Assembly: GCF_016735595.1 (NCBI RefSeq)
Contig: NZ_JAERRB010000001.1
Location: 186,001 to 250,000, forward strand
Source: Chryseolinea lacunae
Lineage (GTDB): Bacteria > Bacteroidota > Bacteroidia > Cytophagales > Cyclobacteriaceae
Direction of reading: 5' to 3'
Length of the DNA: 64,000 bases
The notes below the pieces were generated by a model. The model was given only the letters and a program-made list of their open reading frames with translations. It had not been told where the DNA came from and did no database searches. Within the stretch, counting starts at the first letter, position 1. Every line of letters starts with the position of its first letter. Position numbers and translations under genes: made by a program. Below are positions 25,702-33,326 of this stretch, in pieces.

Positions 25702-26382
25702 TTACACCGACATCCGGAAGTGATCATAAAATGCTTGTTGTCCCTTGGCCGTGATGAGCATGGCGCGGGTGTGTTTCTTTTTCCGAAGCCAATCCAATAC
25801 CACCATTCTGTCTAACAGCGCCGCGCCCAACGCTCCGGCCAGATGATTTCTGCGCTCACTCCAATCGAGACACGGCCGTAGCAACGTGCGGCGTTGTTGT
25901 TTCAGACCTTTGATGTCAACACCAAATTCAGAAAACCACTTCTCGCCTTTCGGGCTCATCACGAACGCCGTTGACGAAGCGATGATGAGTTTTCGTGCCA
26001 CTAAATTTTCCGCGAGCATCACGCCCACTTTGCCGGCCAGATGATCATAACATGTCCGGCAGTATTTCACGTCCGGTATTTCGCCAGGGGCGGCAACGGA
26101 CTTTGATGTTTTTGGTGGGATGAGGCTGGCCATTGCCTCGAGTGCGTAGGCCACATCCTGGCGCGAGAGTCTGAAATAGCGGTGCCGGCCTTGCTTCTCC
26201 ACCATCAGCACATTGGCCTGCACCAGCTTGGTGAGGTGCATGCTGATGTTCTGTGGCGAGGTGTTGGCCGCCACGGCCAGCTCGGTGGCGGTGAGGGCCT
26301 TGCCGTCCATCAGCGTCCACAAAATGCCGGCGCGCGTGGTATCGCCTATGAGGCCCATCATGTCTTTAAACTGTTCTTCCAT
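25702..26382 (-). CDS. ArsR-family winged-helix transcriptional regulator
   Basis: A 226-residue DNA-binding protein. The N-terminal winged helix (about 5-85) contains the recognition helix in TSPQNISMHLTKL and the wing EKQGRHRYFRL. No metal-site CxC is present in the helix region. The C-terminal ~130 residues carry the conserved CRTCYDHLAGKVGV, typical of a subgroup of ArsR-like regulators with an effector domain of unknown ligand. It is divergent from the P450-ABM operon, and the 137-bp intergenic region holds a palindromic operator. It probably represses both directions. Confidence 0.88.
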   Translation of the reverse strand: MEEQFKDMMGLIGDTTRAGILWTLMDGKALTATELAVAANTSPQNISMHLTKLVQANVLMVEKQGRHRYFRLSRQDVAYALEAMASLIPPKTSKSVAAPGEIPDVKYCRTCYDHLAGKVGVMLAENLVARKLIIASSTAFVMSPKGEKWFSEFGVDIKGLKQQRRTLLRPCLDWSERRNHLAGALGAALLDRMVVLDWLRKKKHTRAMLITAKGQQAFYDHFRMSV

Positions 26383-26451
26383 GATTTGTTTGTTGAAGCA
26401 TGTCGATGCGTTTTTGTGGTCGTTGCGAAAATACTACAGCGCGTGCCTTCC

Positions 26452-26475
26452 ACACTTCAGTGTCCGCTGAAGTGT
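26452..26475. promoter_or_regulatory. Palindromic operator between ArsR and P450 genes
   Basis: Perfect 9-base arms ACACTTCAG (26452-26460) and CTGAAGTGT (26467-26475) with a 6-base spacer. It lies 70 bp from the regulator start and 45 bp from the P450 start, directly upstream of a promoter-like sequence. The dyad size suits a winged-helix dimer. Confidence 0.65.
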
Positions 26476-26500
26476 TGTGTTTCAAATCTACTTAATCTTG
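26475..26500 (+). promoter_or_regulatory. Candidate P450 promoter
   Basis: TTG at 26475-26477 and TAATCTTG at 26493-26500 (one mismatch to TAnnTTTG). The 15-base spacing is slightly short for Bacteroidota promoters. The -33 element overlaps the operator arm, so bound repressor would block it. Confidence 0.4.
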
Positions 26501-26519
26501 TCCTGGAAATATAAATGCC

Positions 26520-27686
26520 ATGACAAACACAACCTTTCTTCAATCCGAAACAGACGATCCGTTTGTGCTCTACCGGAAAATGCTGTCAACGCATCCGTTT
26601 TATTGGGACGAACGCAACCGGGTGTGGGCCGTCTATTCGTATGCGCTTTGTCACACTGTGCTGAACGATGCACGTGCTGTGATTCCGGATGTTCATGCCA
26701 CGGCTCCTGCTCCCTTGTCGCCGGCGGCAATGGCCATCGTTAAAAACCTTGCACGTCTTAGCAACGCCCCTCACCACGCCACCGCGCGGGCTGTCGCCAT
26801 GGTGGCGTTTGAAGCGCTTCGCCCAGTGGCCGTGGCCGACACGCTTTCGCATTTGCTGGACGATGCAGGCGACCTGTCGGCCTTGGACTGGGTTGAGGCG
26901 GTGGCGAAAAAAGTGCCCGTTCAACTTTTGCTCCGCGGATTCAATTTCAGTCCTGCCGATGTGCGCGTCCTGTCTGACACCATGCCGCGGCTGGTTAAAA
27001 TCATGCAGCCCGCCAAAACACCTGAACAGGTTCTCGCGCTTAACCAGTGTGCCCATGAAGTCTATGCTCATGTGGAGCAACATATTCTGACCACAGGGTT
27101 AGTGAAGAACATTCTCTCAGCCATTCCGCCCTCCGAAACACTAAACACAGCAGAAGCCATGACCATGCTGGTGAGCAACATCATCGGACTTTTCATTCAA
27201 AGCTATGACGCGGGCCGTGGCATGCTGAGCAACACGCTGTTGCAATGGCTGCAACGCGACACCCGTTTGCCCGCAATCACACATCGCGACGGACTGTATC
27301 GATTTGTTTGCGAAACCACGCGCTATGCGCCAACCATACACAACACTCGCCGTGTCGCAGCGGAAGACATTACACTGAATGGACATGTGATTCCAAAAGG
27401 TGAAACCATGCTGGTAGTGATGGCCGCCGCGAACCGTGATCCGTTGCGCTTCGAACATCCCGACACATTCGATATCTACCGAAGCAACAACGACGACAAC
27501 CTCACCTTTGGTAGTGGTGCGCATCAATGTCTCGCCAAACATTTCATGCGCCGCTTGGTGACGGAAACGCTCGTCAGTCTTTTTGATCGCTATAAAAACA
27601 TAGCACTGCACACGACCCGTGTCACGTTCGAGCCTCTCGTGAATGCCCGCATCCCCGCACACTTGATTATCGCACTAAAACCCTAA
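26520..27686 (+). CDS. Cytochrome P450
   Basis: A haem-thiolate monooxygenase, 388 residues, soluble. Motifs: C-helix HHATAR (H86/R90), ExxR as ETTR (E265/R268), haem loop FGSGAHQCLAK with cysteine C337. The I-helix reads GLFIQSYDAGRG (223-234), without the usual A-G-x-D/E-T acid-threonine pair, which may mean unusual oxygen activation or peroxygenase-like chemistry. The gene is followed after 12 bp by an ABM monooxygenase and controlled by the divergent ArsR regulator. No ferredoxin or reductase gene is adjacent. The substrate is unknown. Confidence 0.93.
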   Translation: MTNTTFLQSETDDPFVLYRKMLSTHPFYWDERNRVWAVYSYALCHTVLNDARAVIPDVHATAPAPLSPAAMAIVKNLARLSNAPHHATARAVAMVAFEALRPVAVADTLSHLLDDAGDLSALDWVEAVAKKVPVQLLLRGFNFSPADVRVLSDTMPRLVKIMQPAKTPEQVLALNQCAHEVYAHVEQHILTTGLVKNILSAIPPSETLNTAEAMTMLVSNIIGLFIQSYDAGRGMLSNTLLQWLQRDTRLPAITHRDGLYRFVCETTRYAPTIHNTRRVAAEDITLNGHVIPKGETMLVVMAAANRDPLRFEHPDTFDIYRSNNDDNLTFGSGAHQCLAKHFMRRLVTETLVSLFDRYKNIALHTTRVTFEPLVNARIPAHLIIALKP

Positions 27687-27698
27687 CTTGTCTTTACT

Positions 27699-28043
27699 AT
27701 GGTCGCTGTTATTTTTGAAGTTATTATTCCGGAAGAAAAACAAGGCGAATACCTGCAAATCGCTGCACGCCTGAAACCGTTGCTGGAACAGGTGGATGGT
27801 TTTCTTTCTATCGAGCGTTTTCAAAGTCTCTCCACGCCGCACAAAATTCTGTCGCTTTCCTTTTGGCGCGACGACGAAAGTGTGGCACAGTGGCGTACCC
27901 TCGAACTGCACCGTGAAGCACAAGCGCAAGGACGCCAGGCCATCTTTACCGACTACCGCCTGCGGATCGCCACCGTGATTCGCGACTATGGCATGTTCGA
28001 CCGGAACCAGGCACCAGCCGACAGCCGCGCGGCTCATGGATAA
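27699..28043 (+). CDS. Antibiotic biosynthesis monooxygenase (ABM) domain protein
   Basis: A 114-residue dimeric alpha-beta barrel protein of the ABM/YgiN type, recognised from FEVIIPEEKQGEYLQIAARLKP, the central VDGFLSIERF and SLSFWRDDESVAQWR. Such proteins act as cofactor-free monooxygenases or small-molecule binders. Only 12 bp separate it from the P450 stop, so they share a transcript and probably a pathway, for example sequential oxidation or quinone detoxification. This pathway assignment is inference. Confidence 0.85.
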   Translation: MVAVIFEVIIPEEKQGEYLQIAARLKPLLEQVDGFLSIERFQSLSTPHKILSLSFWRDDESVAQWRTLELHREAQAQGRQAIFTDYRLRIATVIRDYGMFDRNQAPADSRAAHG

Positions 28044-28112
28044 TAAGCCACGAAGATTTAGCCTGCTCTTTCCTTGACGGGTTCGGGGGTATTGGTGTAA
28101 CTTGAATGTATC

Positions 28113-28835
28113 ATGAACACCTCTCTGCTCTCCACGTCCGGCTTCATCGTTGTGACACTCGTCACCTATGCCGCGTTCTTCCAAATGCTCCGTCAAAGCC
28201 TTCAGGCGGCTCCCCTTGAGATTCTTCAGAAACAAAAAGTCTTCCGGAACAGCCTGCTGGCCGTGAGCGCGTGGGCTCTGGTTTCGGCTGGTCTGGCGCT
28301 CAGTGGTTTGCTCGCAGACTTCAGCAGCTTGCCTCCCAAAATGTTTATTGTGCTCGTGGTGCCGCTGGTGGTCATTGTTGCTGTGGTGAGAACCAAAACC
28401 GTGGGCATCCTGCTGGCGCACACAAACGCGTCGGCGCTGATCAAGCTGCAGGGCTTTCGCATTGCCGTAGAATTTCTGTTGTGGGCACTCTTCATCCAAA
28501 ACCTGGCGCCTGTGCAGATGACCTTCGAAGGCCGAAACTTCGACATCGTATCGGGGCTGACAGCGCTTCCCATGGCGTGGCTGGTGGCGCAGAAGAAAAT
28601 GTCCAGCATGGGCATTCTGATCTGGAACCTGCTTTGTCTCGGGCTGCTCATCAACATTGTGGCCGTGGCTGTGCTGTCGATGCCCACACCGCTTCGCCAC
28701 TTCATGAACGAACCGGCCAACACCATTGTAGCCCACTTCCCCGAGGTGTGGCTACCGGCTTTGCTGGTGCCGATGGCGTATGGTCTTCATTTTCTCTCCA
28801 TCCGAAAGACACGCATTGATGCCGCGGGGAAATAA
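28113..28835 (+). CDS. Seven-helix membrane protein, unknown function
   Basis: Not recognised. The 240 residues form seven hydrophobic segments (near 8-28, 48-70, 77-97, 118-138, 145-163, 168-192, 209-228) with short loops and a basic C-terminus. No catalytic or transporter motif was seen. It lies 69 bp after the ABM gene in the same direction and may be expressed separately. Confidence 0.7.
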   Translation: MNTSLLSTSGFIVVTLVTYAAFFQMLRQSLQAAPLEILQKQKVFRNSLLAVSAWALVSAGLALSGLLADFSSLPPKMFIVLVVPLVVIVAVVRTKTVGILLAHTNASALIKLQGFRIAVEFLLWALFIQNLAPVQMTFEGRNFDIVSGLTALPMAWLVAQKKMSSMGILIWNLLCLGLLINIVAVAVLSMPTPLRHFMNEPANTIVAHFPEVWLPALLVPMAYGLHFLSIRKTRIDAAGK

Positions 28836-28976
28836 TGCCGTGGCTTCCAAGAGTGGGAAAACTTTGGCGATGTTGGGGGTTGCAGAACAGGATAAGTGGT
28901 GTGCGGCGTTTTCAAAAATACTATTAACTTATCCCTCTCAAAAAAATCATCAATCACCGCCTAGACATTTACCATC

Positions 28977-29975
28977 ATGACCTGGAAGAAACTCATCGTT
29001 TATGCGCTTGTGCTCACGCTCTGCTCGTGCTCGAAAAAGGGAGGAAAAATTATCGGCACCGTGGAGCGGCTTGATCCCGAACTCGATGCCCTGGTAGACT
29101 CCGATGCCGAACTTGAAGTGATTGCCGAAGGGTTTGACTGGAGCGAAGGCCCCTTGTGGCTGCCGGAACAGAACATGCTCATCTTTTCGGATGTGCCCAC
29201 CAACACCATCTACAAATGGACACCCGAGAAGGGAAAAGAAATTTACCTGATCCCTTCCGGCTACACCGGCAGCATACCGCGCGGTGGCGAGATGGGCTCG
29301 AACGGTCTCACCCTGAACCCCGATGGCAAGCTGGCGCTGGCCCAACACGGCGACCGTCGCATCGCACTCATGAACACACCGCTGGATGCACCCGCCCCAA
29401 ACTTTGTTTCGCTTGGCGACAACTACGAAGGCAAGAAACTGAACAGCCCCAACGATCTTGTGTTTAACGACAAGGGTGACGCATTTTTTACCGACCCTCC
29501 CTATGGCCTGCCCAACCGCGAAAACGACACGACCCGCGACATCGCCTTTCAAGGGGTTTACAAAGCCTCCAACGGAAAGCTTACACTCATCACCGACTCT
29601 ATCACGCGTCCCAATGGCATTGCGTTTCTGCCCGGCTACAAGACGCTGATCGTCGCCAACTCCGATCCTGACAAAGCCATCTGGTATGCTTACGACCTGC
29701 TCGACAACGACTCCATTGCCAATGCGCGCATCTTCCGCGATGCCACCGCAGAAGCCAAAGTGGAACGCGGTGTGCCCGATGGGTTTAAAGTGGACAGCAA
29801 AGGAAATCTCTATGCCTCCGGCCCCGGCGGCTTGTGGATCATGAACAAGGACGGCAAGGTGTTGGGCAAAATAAAAATATCGGAAGCCACCTCGAACTGC
29901 GCGCTGTCGCCCGACGAGAAAACATTGTATGTTACGTGCGATATGTATGTGGCCCGCATCAAGCTCAGAGAGTAA
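28977..29975 (+). CDS. SMP-30/gluconolactonase-family lipoprotein
   Basis: A six-bladed beta-propeller lactonase, 332 residues, with lipoprotein leader ending LTLCSC. Family signatures are SEGPLWLPEQNMLIFSD (with the metal-binding Glu), NSPNDLVFNDKGDAFFTDPPYGL (Asn-Asp metal site) and the late NGIAFLPGYKTLIVANSD. It would hydrolyse sugar or other lactones in the envelope. It is monocistronic, 142 bp after the seven-helix protein gene. Confidence 0.88.
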   Translation: MTWKKLIVYALVLTLCSCSKKGGKIIGTVERLDPELDALVDSDAELEVIAEGFDWSEGPLWLPEQNMLIFSDVPTNTIYKWTPEKGKEIYLIPSGYTGSIPRGGEMGSNGLTLNPDGKLALAQHGDRRIALMNTPLDAPAPNFVSLGDNYEGKKLNSPNDLVFNDKGDAFFTDPPYGLPNRENDTTRDIAFQGVYKASNGKLTLITDSITRPNGIAFLPGYKTLIVANSDPDKAIWYAYDLLDNDSIANARIFRDATAEAKVERGVPDGFKVDSKGNLYASGPGGLWIMNKDGKVLGKIKISEATSNCALSPDEKTLYVTCDMYVARIKLRE

Positions 29976-30024
29976 AAACAGAATTTAATTTTTCCGTGCC
30001 GGCGTTTCACATCGCAAAAAGATT

Positions 30025-30279
30025 ATGACTGTGTTGATCGACGTATTGGGTTGGGTGGGGTCGGTGCTGGTGGTGTCTGCCTATGGATTGAACACGTATA
30101 AAAAAATCGCTTCCGATTCGTTTGTTTTTTATTTGATGAACATTGTCGGTGGCATTTTCCTGGTAATCTATTCGTTGGAGAAAGGGGCGTATGCAAACAC
30201 CTTCATCAACATTGTTTGGGTCATTATCGCCGTGCCCGCCGTGCTAAAGCTTTGGCAACGTGTGAGGCGCGGAACATGA
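30025..30279 (+). CDS. Small CBU_0592-like membrane protein
   Basis: An 84-residue protein with three membrane helices (about 5-22, 32-50, 57-75). The pattern DVLGWVGSVLVVSAYGLNTYKKI, then FYLMNIVGGIFLVIYSL and TFINIVWVIIAV, matches the CBU_0592 family of unknown function. It follows the lactonase gene after 49 bp. Confidence 0.75.
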   Translation: MTVLIDVLGWVGSVLVVSAYGLNTYKKIASDSFVFYLMNIVGGIFLVIYSLEKGAYANTFINIVWVIIAVPAVLKLWQRVRRGT

Positions 30280-30386
30280 GGCTGCGGCTCTCCGAAAATT
30301 TCAAAAAGTTCACGATAAATACTACACTGCCTTGTGCAGGTTGGAAACGGAGTGTTACTTGCGCACCCTAAAAAAAAAAAGGAGGC

Positions 30387-31376
30387 ATGGAGAGTCAGCT
30401 GAAAAACATACGAATACAACGCCTGGTGGCCATCCTTTCGGTGGTGCTGTTGCTGGTGAAGCTGGTGGCCTACTACCTCACGCATTCTGTGGCCGTGCTC
30501 ACCGACGCCCTCGAGGGAATCGTGAACGTGGTGGCCGGGTTTGTGGGACTCTATAGTCTCATTGTGTCGGCCAAGCCCCGCGATGCAGACCATCCCTATG
30601 GTCACGGCAAGATCGAATATCTTTCCGCCGCGCTCGAAGGCAGCATGATTGCCATTGCCGGTGTGCTCATCCTATACAAATCCATCACCAACATCATTTC
30701 GCCACAACCGCTGCATCAACTCGACATTGGGATGGTACTGGTGAGCTTCACGGCCATTGTCAACTATGTGGCCGGCTCGTTTTGTGTGCGTGTAGGAAAA
30801 CAAAGCCACTCGGTGGCACTCGTGGCAAGCGGGAAACATCTGCAATCAGACACCTATTCCACCATCGGCATCCTGGTTGGGCTTGCGCTGATTTATTTCA
30901 CGAACATTTTCTGGTTCGACAGCCTGGTGGCCATCATCATGAGTGTGGTTATTCTGGTGACCAGCTACAAGATCATACGCACCTCCATTGCCGGCATCAT
31001 GGACGAAACAGACCATGAGCTGTTGAGCGCGCTGGTGAAAGCCCTGAACGAGAACCGTCGCGAAAACTGGGTCGACCTTCACAACCTGCGCATCATAAAA
31101 TACGGCAGCATCCTCCACCTGGATTGCCACCTCACGGTGCCGTGGTATCTCAACGTGAACGAAGCTCACCAGGAAATCGATTTCCTCGCCGACCTCGTGC
31201 GTGCCCGGTTCGGCGAATCGCTGGAACTCTTTGTGCACTCCGACGGGTGTATACCTCAATCCTGCCGCATCTGCACCAAGGCCGTCTGCCCCGTGCGTCA
31301 ACACCCTTTTGAGAAGCGAATCGAATGGACGGTCGAAAATATTTCGCGCGACCGCAAGCATACGCTCGACAGCTGA
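30387..31376 (+). CDS. Cation diffusion facilitator (CDF) metal transporter with Cys-rich tail
   Basis: A proton-coupled divalent metal exporter, 329 residues, six helices plus a cytosolic domain. The TM2 site A positions are E43/N47 (DALEGIVN), and TM5 has H151/D155 (HLQSD). The TM2-3 loop has HPYGHGKIEYL (70-79). The cytosolic domain ends with C288-x4-C293-x2-C296-x4-C301 and H306, a possible extra metal site. The A-rich tract with AGGAGG at 30380-30385 ends one base before the ATG, too close to be a usual Shine-Dalgarno. Zn, Fe or Mn are all possible substrates. Confidence 0.9.
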   Translation: MESQLKNIRIQRLVAILSVVLLLVKLVAYYLTHSVAVLTDALEGIVNVVAGFVGLYSLIVSAKPRDADHPYGHGKIEYLSAALEGSMIAIAGVLILYKSITNIISPQPLHQLDIGMVLVSFTAIVNYVAGSFCVRVGKQSHSVALVASGKHLQSDTYSTIGILVGLALIYFTNIFWFDSLVAIIMSVVILVTSYKIIRTSIAGIMDETDHELLSALVKALNENRRENWVDLHNLRIIKYGSILHLDCHLTVPWYLNVNEAHQEIDFLADLVRARFGESLELFVHSDGCIPQSCRICTKAVCPVRQHPFEKRIEWTVENISRDRKHTLDS

Positions 31377-31501
31377 TAGGGCCGTGACGGGGATATAATA
31401 TTCAAAAAGACATCCAACCGTGGAAGAACGTTTTTAATACACTTCAGGAATCATTATTTTGACTCCCGAGTCTCATTACCCCTAAACGTATCCCTTCTCA
31501 C

Positions 31502-33256
31502 ATGAAACGATGTTTACCCTTCTTGCTGGCTGTGGTGGCCATGGCCTGCACAACGCCACCGCCGTCTTCCGATCGCACACTCTATAAATGGATTGACGAC
31601 GAGTGGGCCTTCCGGATGAAAGAATCTCCCCTCTTTGCTACCTACAACGGCGACACCACACAAGGCAACAAGCTCGACACGTTTCGCCCTGAAGACATTG
31701 CCCGTCGTGAAAAATTCTATGGCGATCTCCTGCAGCAAATCAGCCACTATGATCGCACGTCGCTGGTCGCCGAAGACCGTGTGAACTTCGACCTCTTCCG
31801 CTTCTATGTGCAGGATGAGGTGGACTATTACACCTACAAAAGCTATCGCATTCCCATTCTTGCCGACGACGGCTTTCACATCAGCTTTGCGCAGCTACCA
31901 TCATCGTTGCCCTTCTTCACCGAAAAAGATTACCTCAACTACATCGAACGTCTGAAAGCCTTTCCCGCCTATGTTGACCAGAACGTGCACTGGATGAAGA
32001 TGGGCCTGGCCGACGGATTCACCATGCCCAAGGTGGTGCTCAACGGCTATGAGGTCACCATCAACTCACACATTGTTGCCGACGCCGAACAAAGCGTTTT
32101 CTTCAAGCCATTCAAAAACATACCGGCCAGCTTCACACCCGAAGCGAAAGACAAACTGATTGCCGCCGGAAAAGAAGTGATCCTCGCCAGCGTGGTGAAA
32201 GGCTATCAGTCCTTTCTCGATTTCATGACGAAAGAATACATTCCGCACTGCCGCGAAACCATTGGCGCATCGGCCCTGCCGGGTGGCGACAAGTATTATG
32301 CAAACCGCATCCACTACTACACCACCACCGACATGACGGCCGAACAGGTGCACGAACTTGGCTTGAAAGAAGTGGCGCGCATCAAAGGCGAAATGCAGGA
32401 GGTGCTCATGCAGGTGAACTTCAAAGGCGACCTCGCGGCGTTCATCAAATTTCTGCGCACCGATCCGCGCTTCTATCCCAAAACAGCAGAAGAGTTGTTG
32501 AAAGAAGCTTCGTTTATCGCAAAGAAAATGGACAACAAATTGCCGTCGCTATTCGGCAAGCTGCCACGTCAACCCTATGGCGTAGTGCCGGTGCCTGAAC
32601 ATCTGGCACCCAAGTACACGGCGGGCCGTTATTCCGGATCGCCACGCAAAAGCGCAGAGGCGGGCCACTACTGGGTGAACACCTACAACCTGCCCAGCCG
32701 GACACTCTACACCCTCGAAGCCCTCACGCTTCATGAAGCCGTGCCAGGCCACCATTTACAGATCGCCCTAACCCAGGAACTGGAAGAACTTCCCAAGTTT
32801 CGTCAGCAGCTTTATGTGAACACGTTTGGAGAAGGTTGGGGATTGTATTCCGAATGGCTGGGTCTTGAAGCGGGTTTCTACACCGATCCCTATTCAAACT
32901 TCGGACGCCTCACCTACGAAATGTGGCGTGCTTGTCGCCTTGTGGTCGACACCGGCATTCACACCAAAGGCTGGACGCGCCAACAGGTGATTGACTACCT
33001 CGCGTCGAACACAGCGCTCTCCCTCCACGAATGCACCACCGAAACCGACCGCTACATTTCGTGGCCGGGCCAGGCCCTTGCCTATAAAATCGGCGAACTC
33101 AAAATCAAAGAACTTCGCAAAAAAGCCGAGCACGCCCTCGACGAAAAATTTGACGTCCGCGCCTTCCACGACGTGGTGCTGAGCCAGGGCACCGTGACGC
33201 TCCCCATCCTCGAAGACATGGTGAACGAACACATTCAACAAGCGCAGAAAAAATAA
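31502..33256 (+). CDS. DUF885 lipoprotein, putative zinc peptidase (second copy)
   Basis: A 584-residue paralogue of the gene at 21789. Lipoprotein leader MKRCLPFLLAVVAMAC with lipobox VAMAC. The zinc motif is HEAVPGH (H411-H417), with GEGWGLYSEWLG carrying the putative third ligand. The two copies share length and order of motifs but have diverged widely (YPGH versus VPGH, different N-terminal thirds). It is monocistronic and ends in a perfect palindromic terminator shared with the convergent permease gene. Confidence 0.88.
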   Translation: MKRCLPFLLAVVAMACTTPPPSSDRTLYKWIDDEWAFRMKESPLFATYNGDTTQGNKLDTFRPEDIARREKFYGDLLQQISHYDRTSLVAEDRVNFDLFRFYVQDEVDYYTYKSYRIPILADDGFHISFAQLPSSLPFFTEKDYLNYIERLKAFPAYVDQNVHWMKMGLADGFTMPKVVLNGYEVTINSHIVADAEQSVFFKPFKNIPASFTPEAKDKLIAAGKEVILASVVKGYQSFLDFMTKEYIPHCRETIGASALPGGDKYYANRIHYYTTTDMTAEQVHELGLKEVARIKGEMQEVLMQVNFKGDLAAFIKFLRTDPRFYPKTAEELLKEASFIAKKMDNKLPSLFGKLPRQPYGVVPVPEHLAPKYTAGRYSGSPRKSAEAGHYWVNTYNLPSRTLYTLEALTLHEAVPGHHLQIALTQELEELPKFRQQLYVNTFGEGWGLYSEWLGLEAGFYTDPYSNFGRLTYEMWRACRLVVDTGIHTKGWTRQQVIDYLASNTALSLHECTTETDRYISWPGQALAYKIGELKIKELRKKAEHALDEKFDVRAFHDVVLSQGTVTLPILEDMVNEHIQQAQKK

Positions 33257-33273
33257 CCGCGGACCAAAAACAA

Positions 33274-33301
33274 AAGAGGCCCCGACATGTCGGGGCCTCT
33301 T
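33274..33301. terminator. Perfect 28-base palindrome, bidirectional terminator
   Basis: AAGAGGCCCCGACA and its exact complement TGTCGGGGCCTCTT form a continuous 28-base palindrome, flanked by A-rich and T-rich sequence. It lies between the convergent DUF885 and ABC permease genes. Confidence 0.88.
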
Positions 33302-33326
33302 CGCTTCTTTATTAAACTTTACTCCT

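Noticed and set aside
27675-28736. A 353-codon open frame on the - strand
   Set aside because: Antisense to the ABM gene and the seven-helix protein; low-complexity His/Gln composition.
30380-30385. AGGAGG as a strong Shine-Dalgarno for the CDF transporter
   Set aside because: Only one base separates it from the ATG, too short for ribosome binding, and Bacteroidota rarely use such sites.
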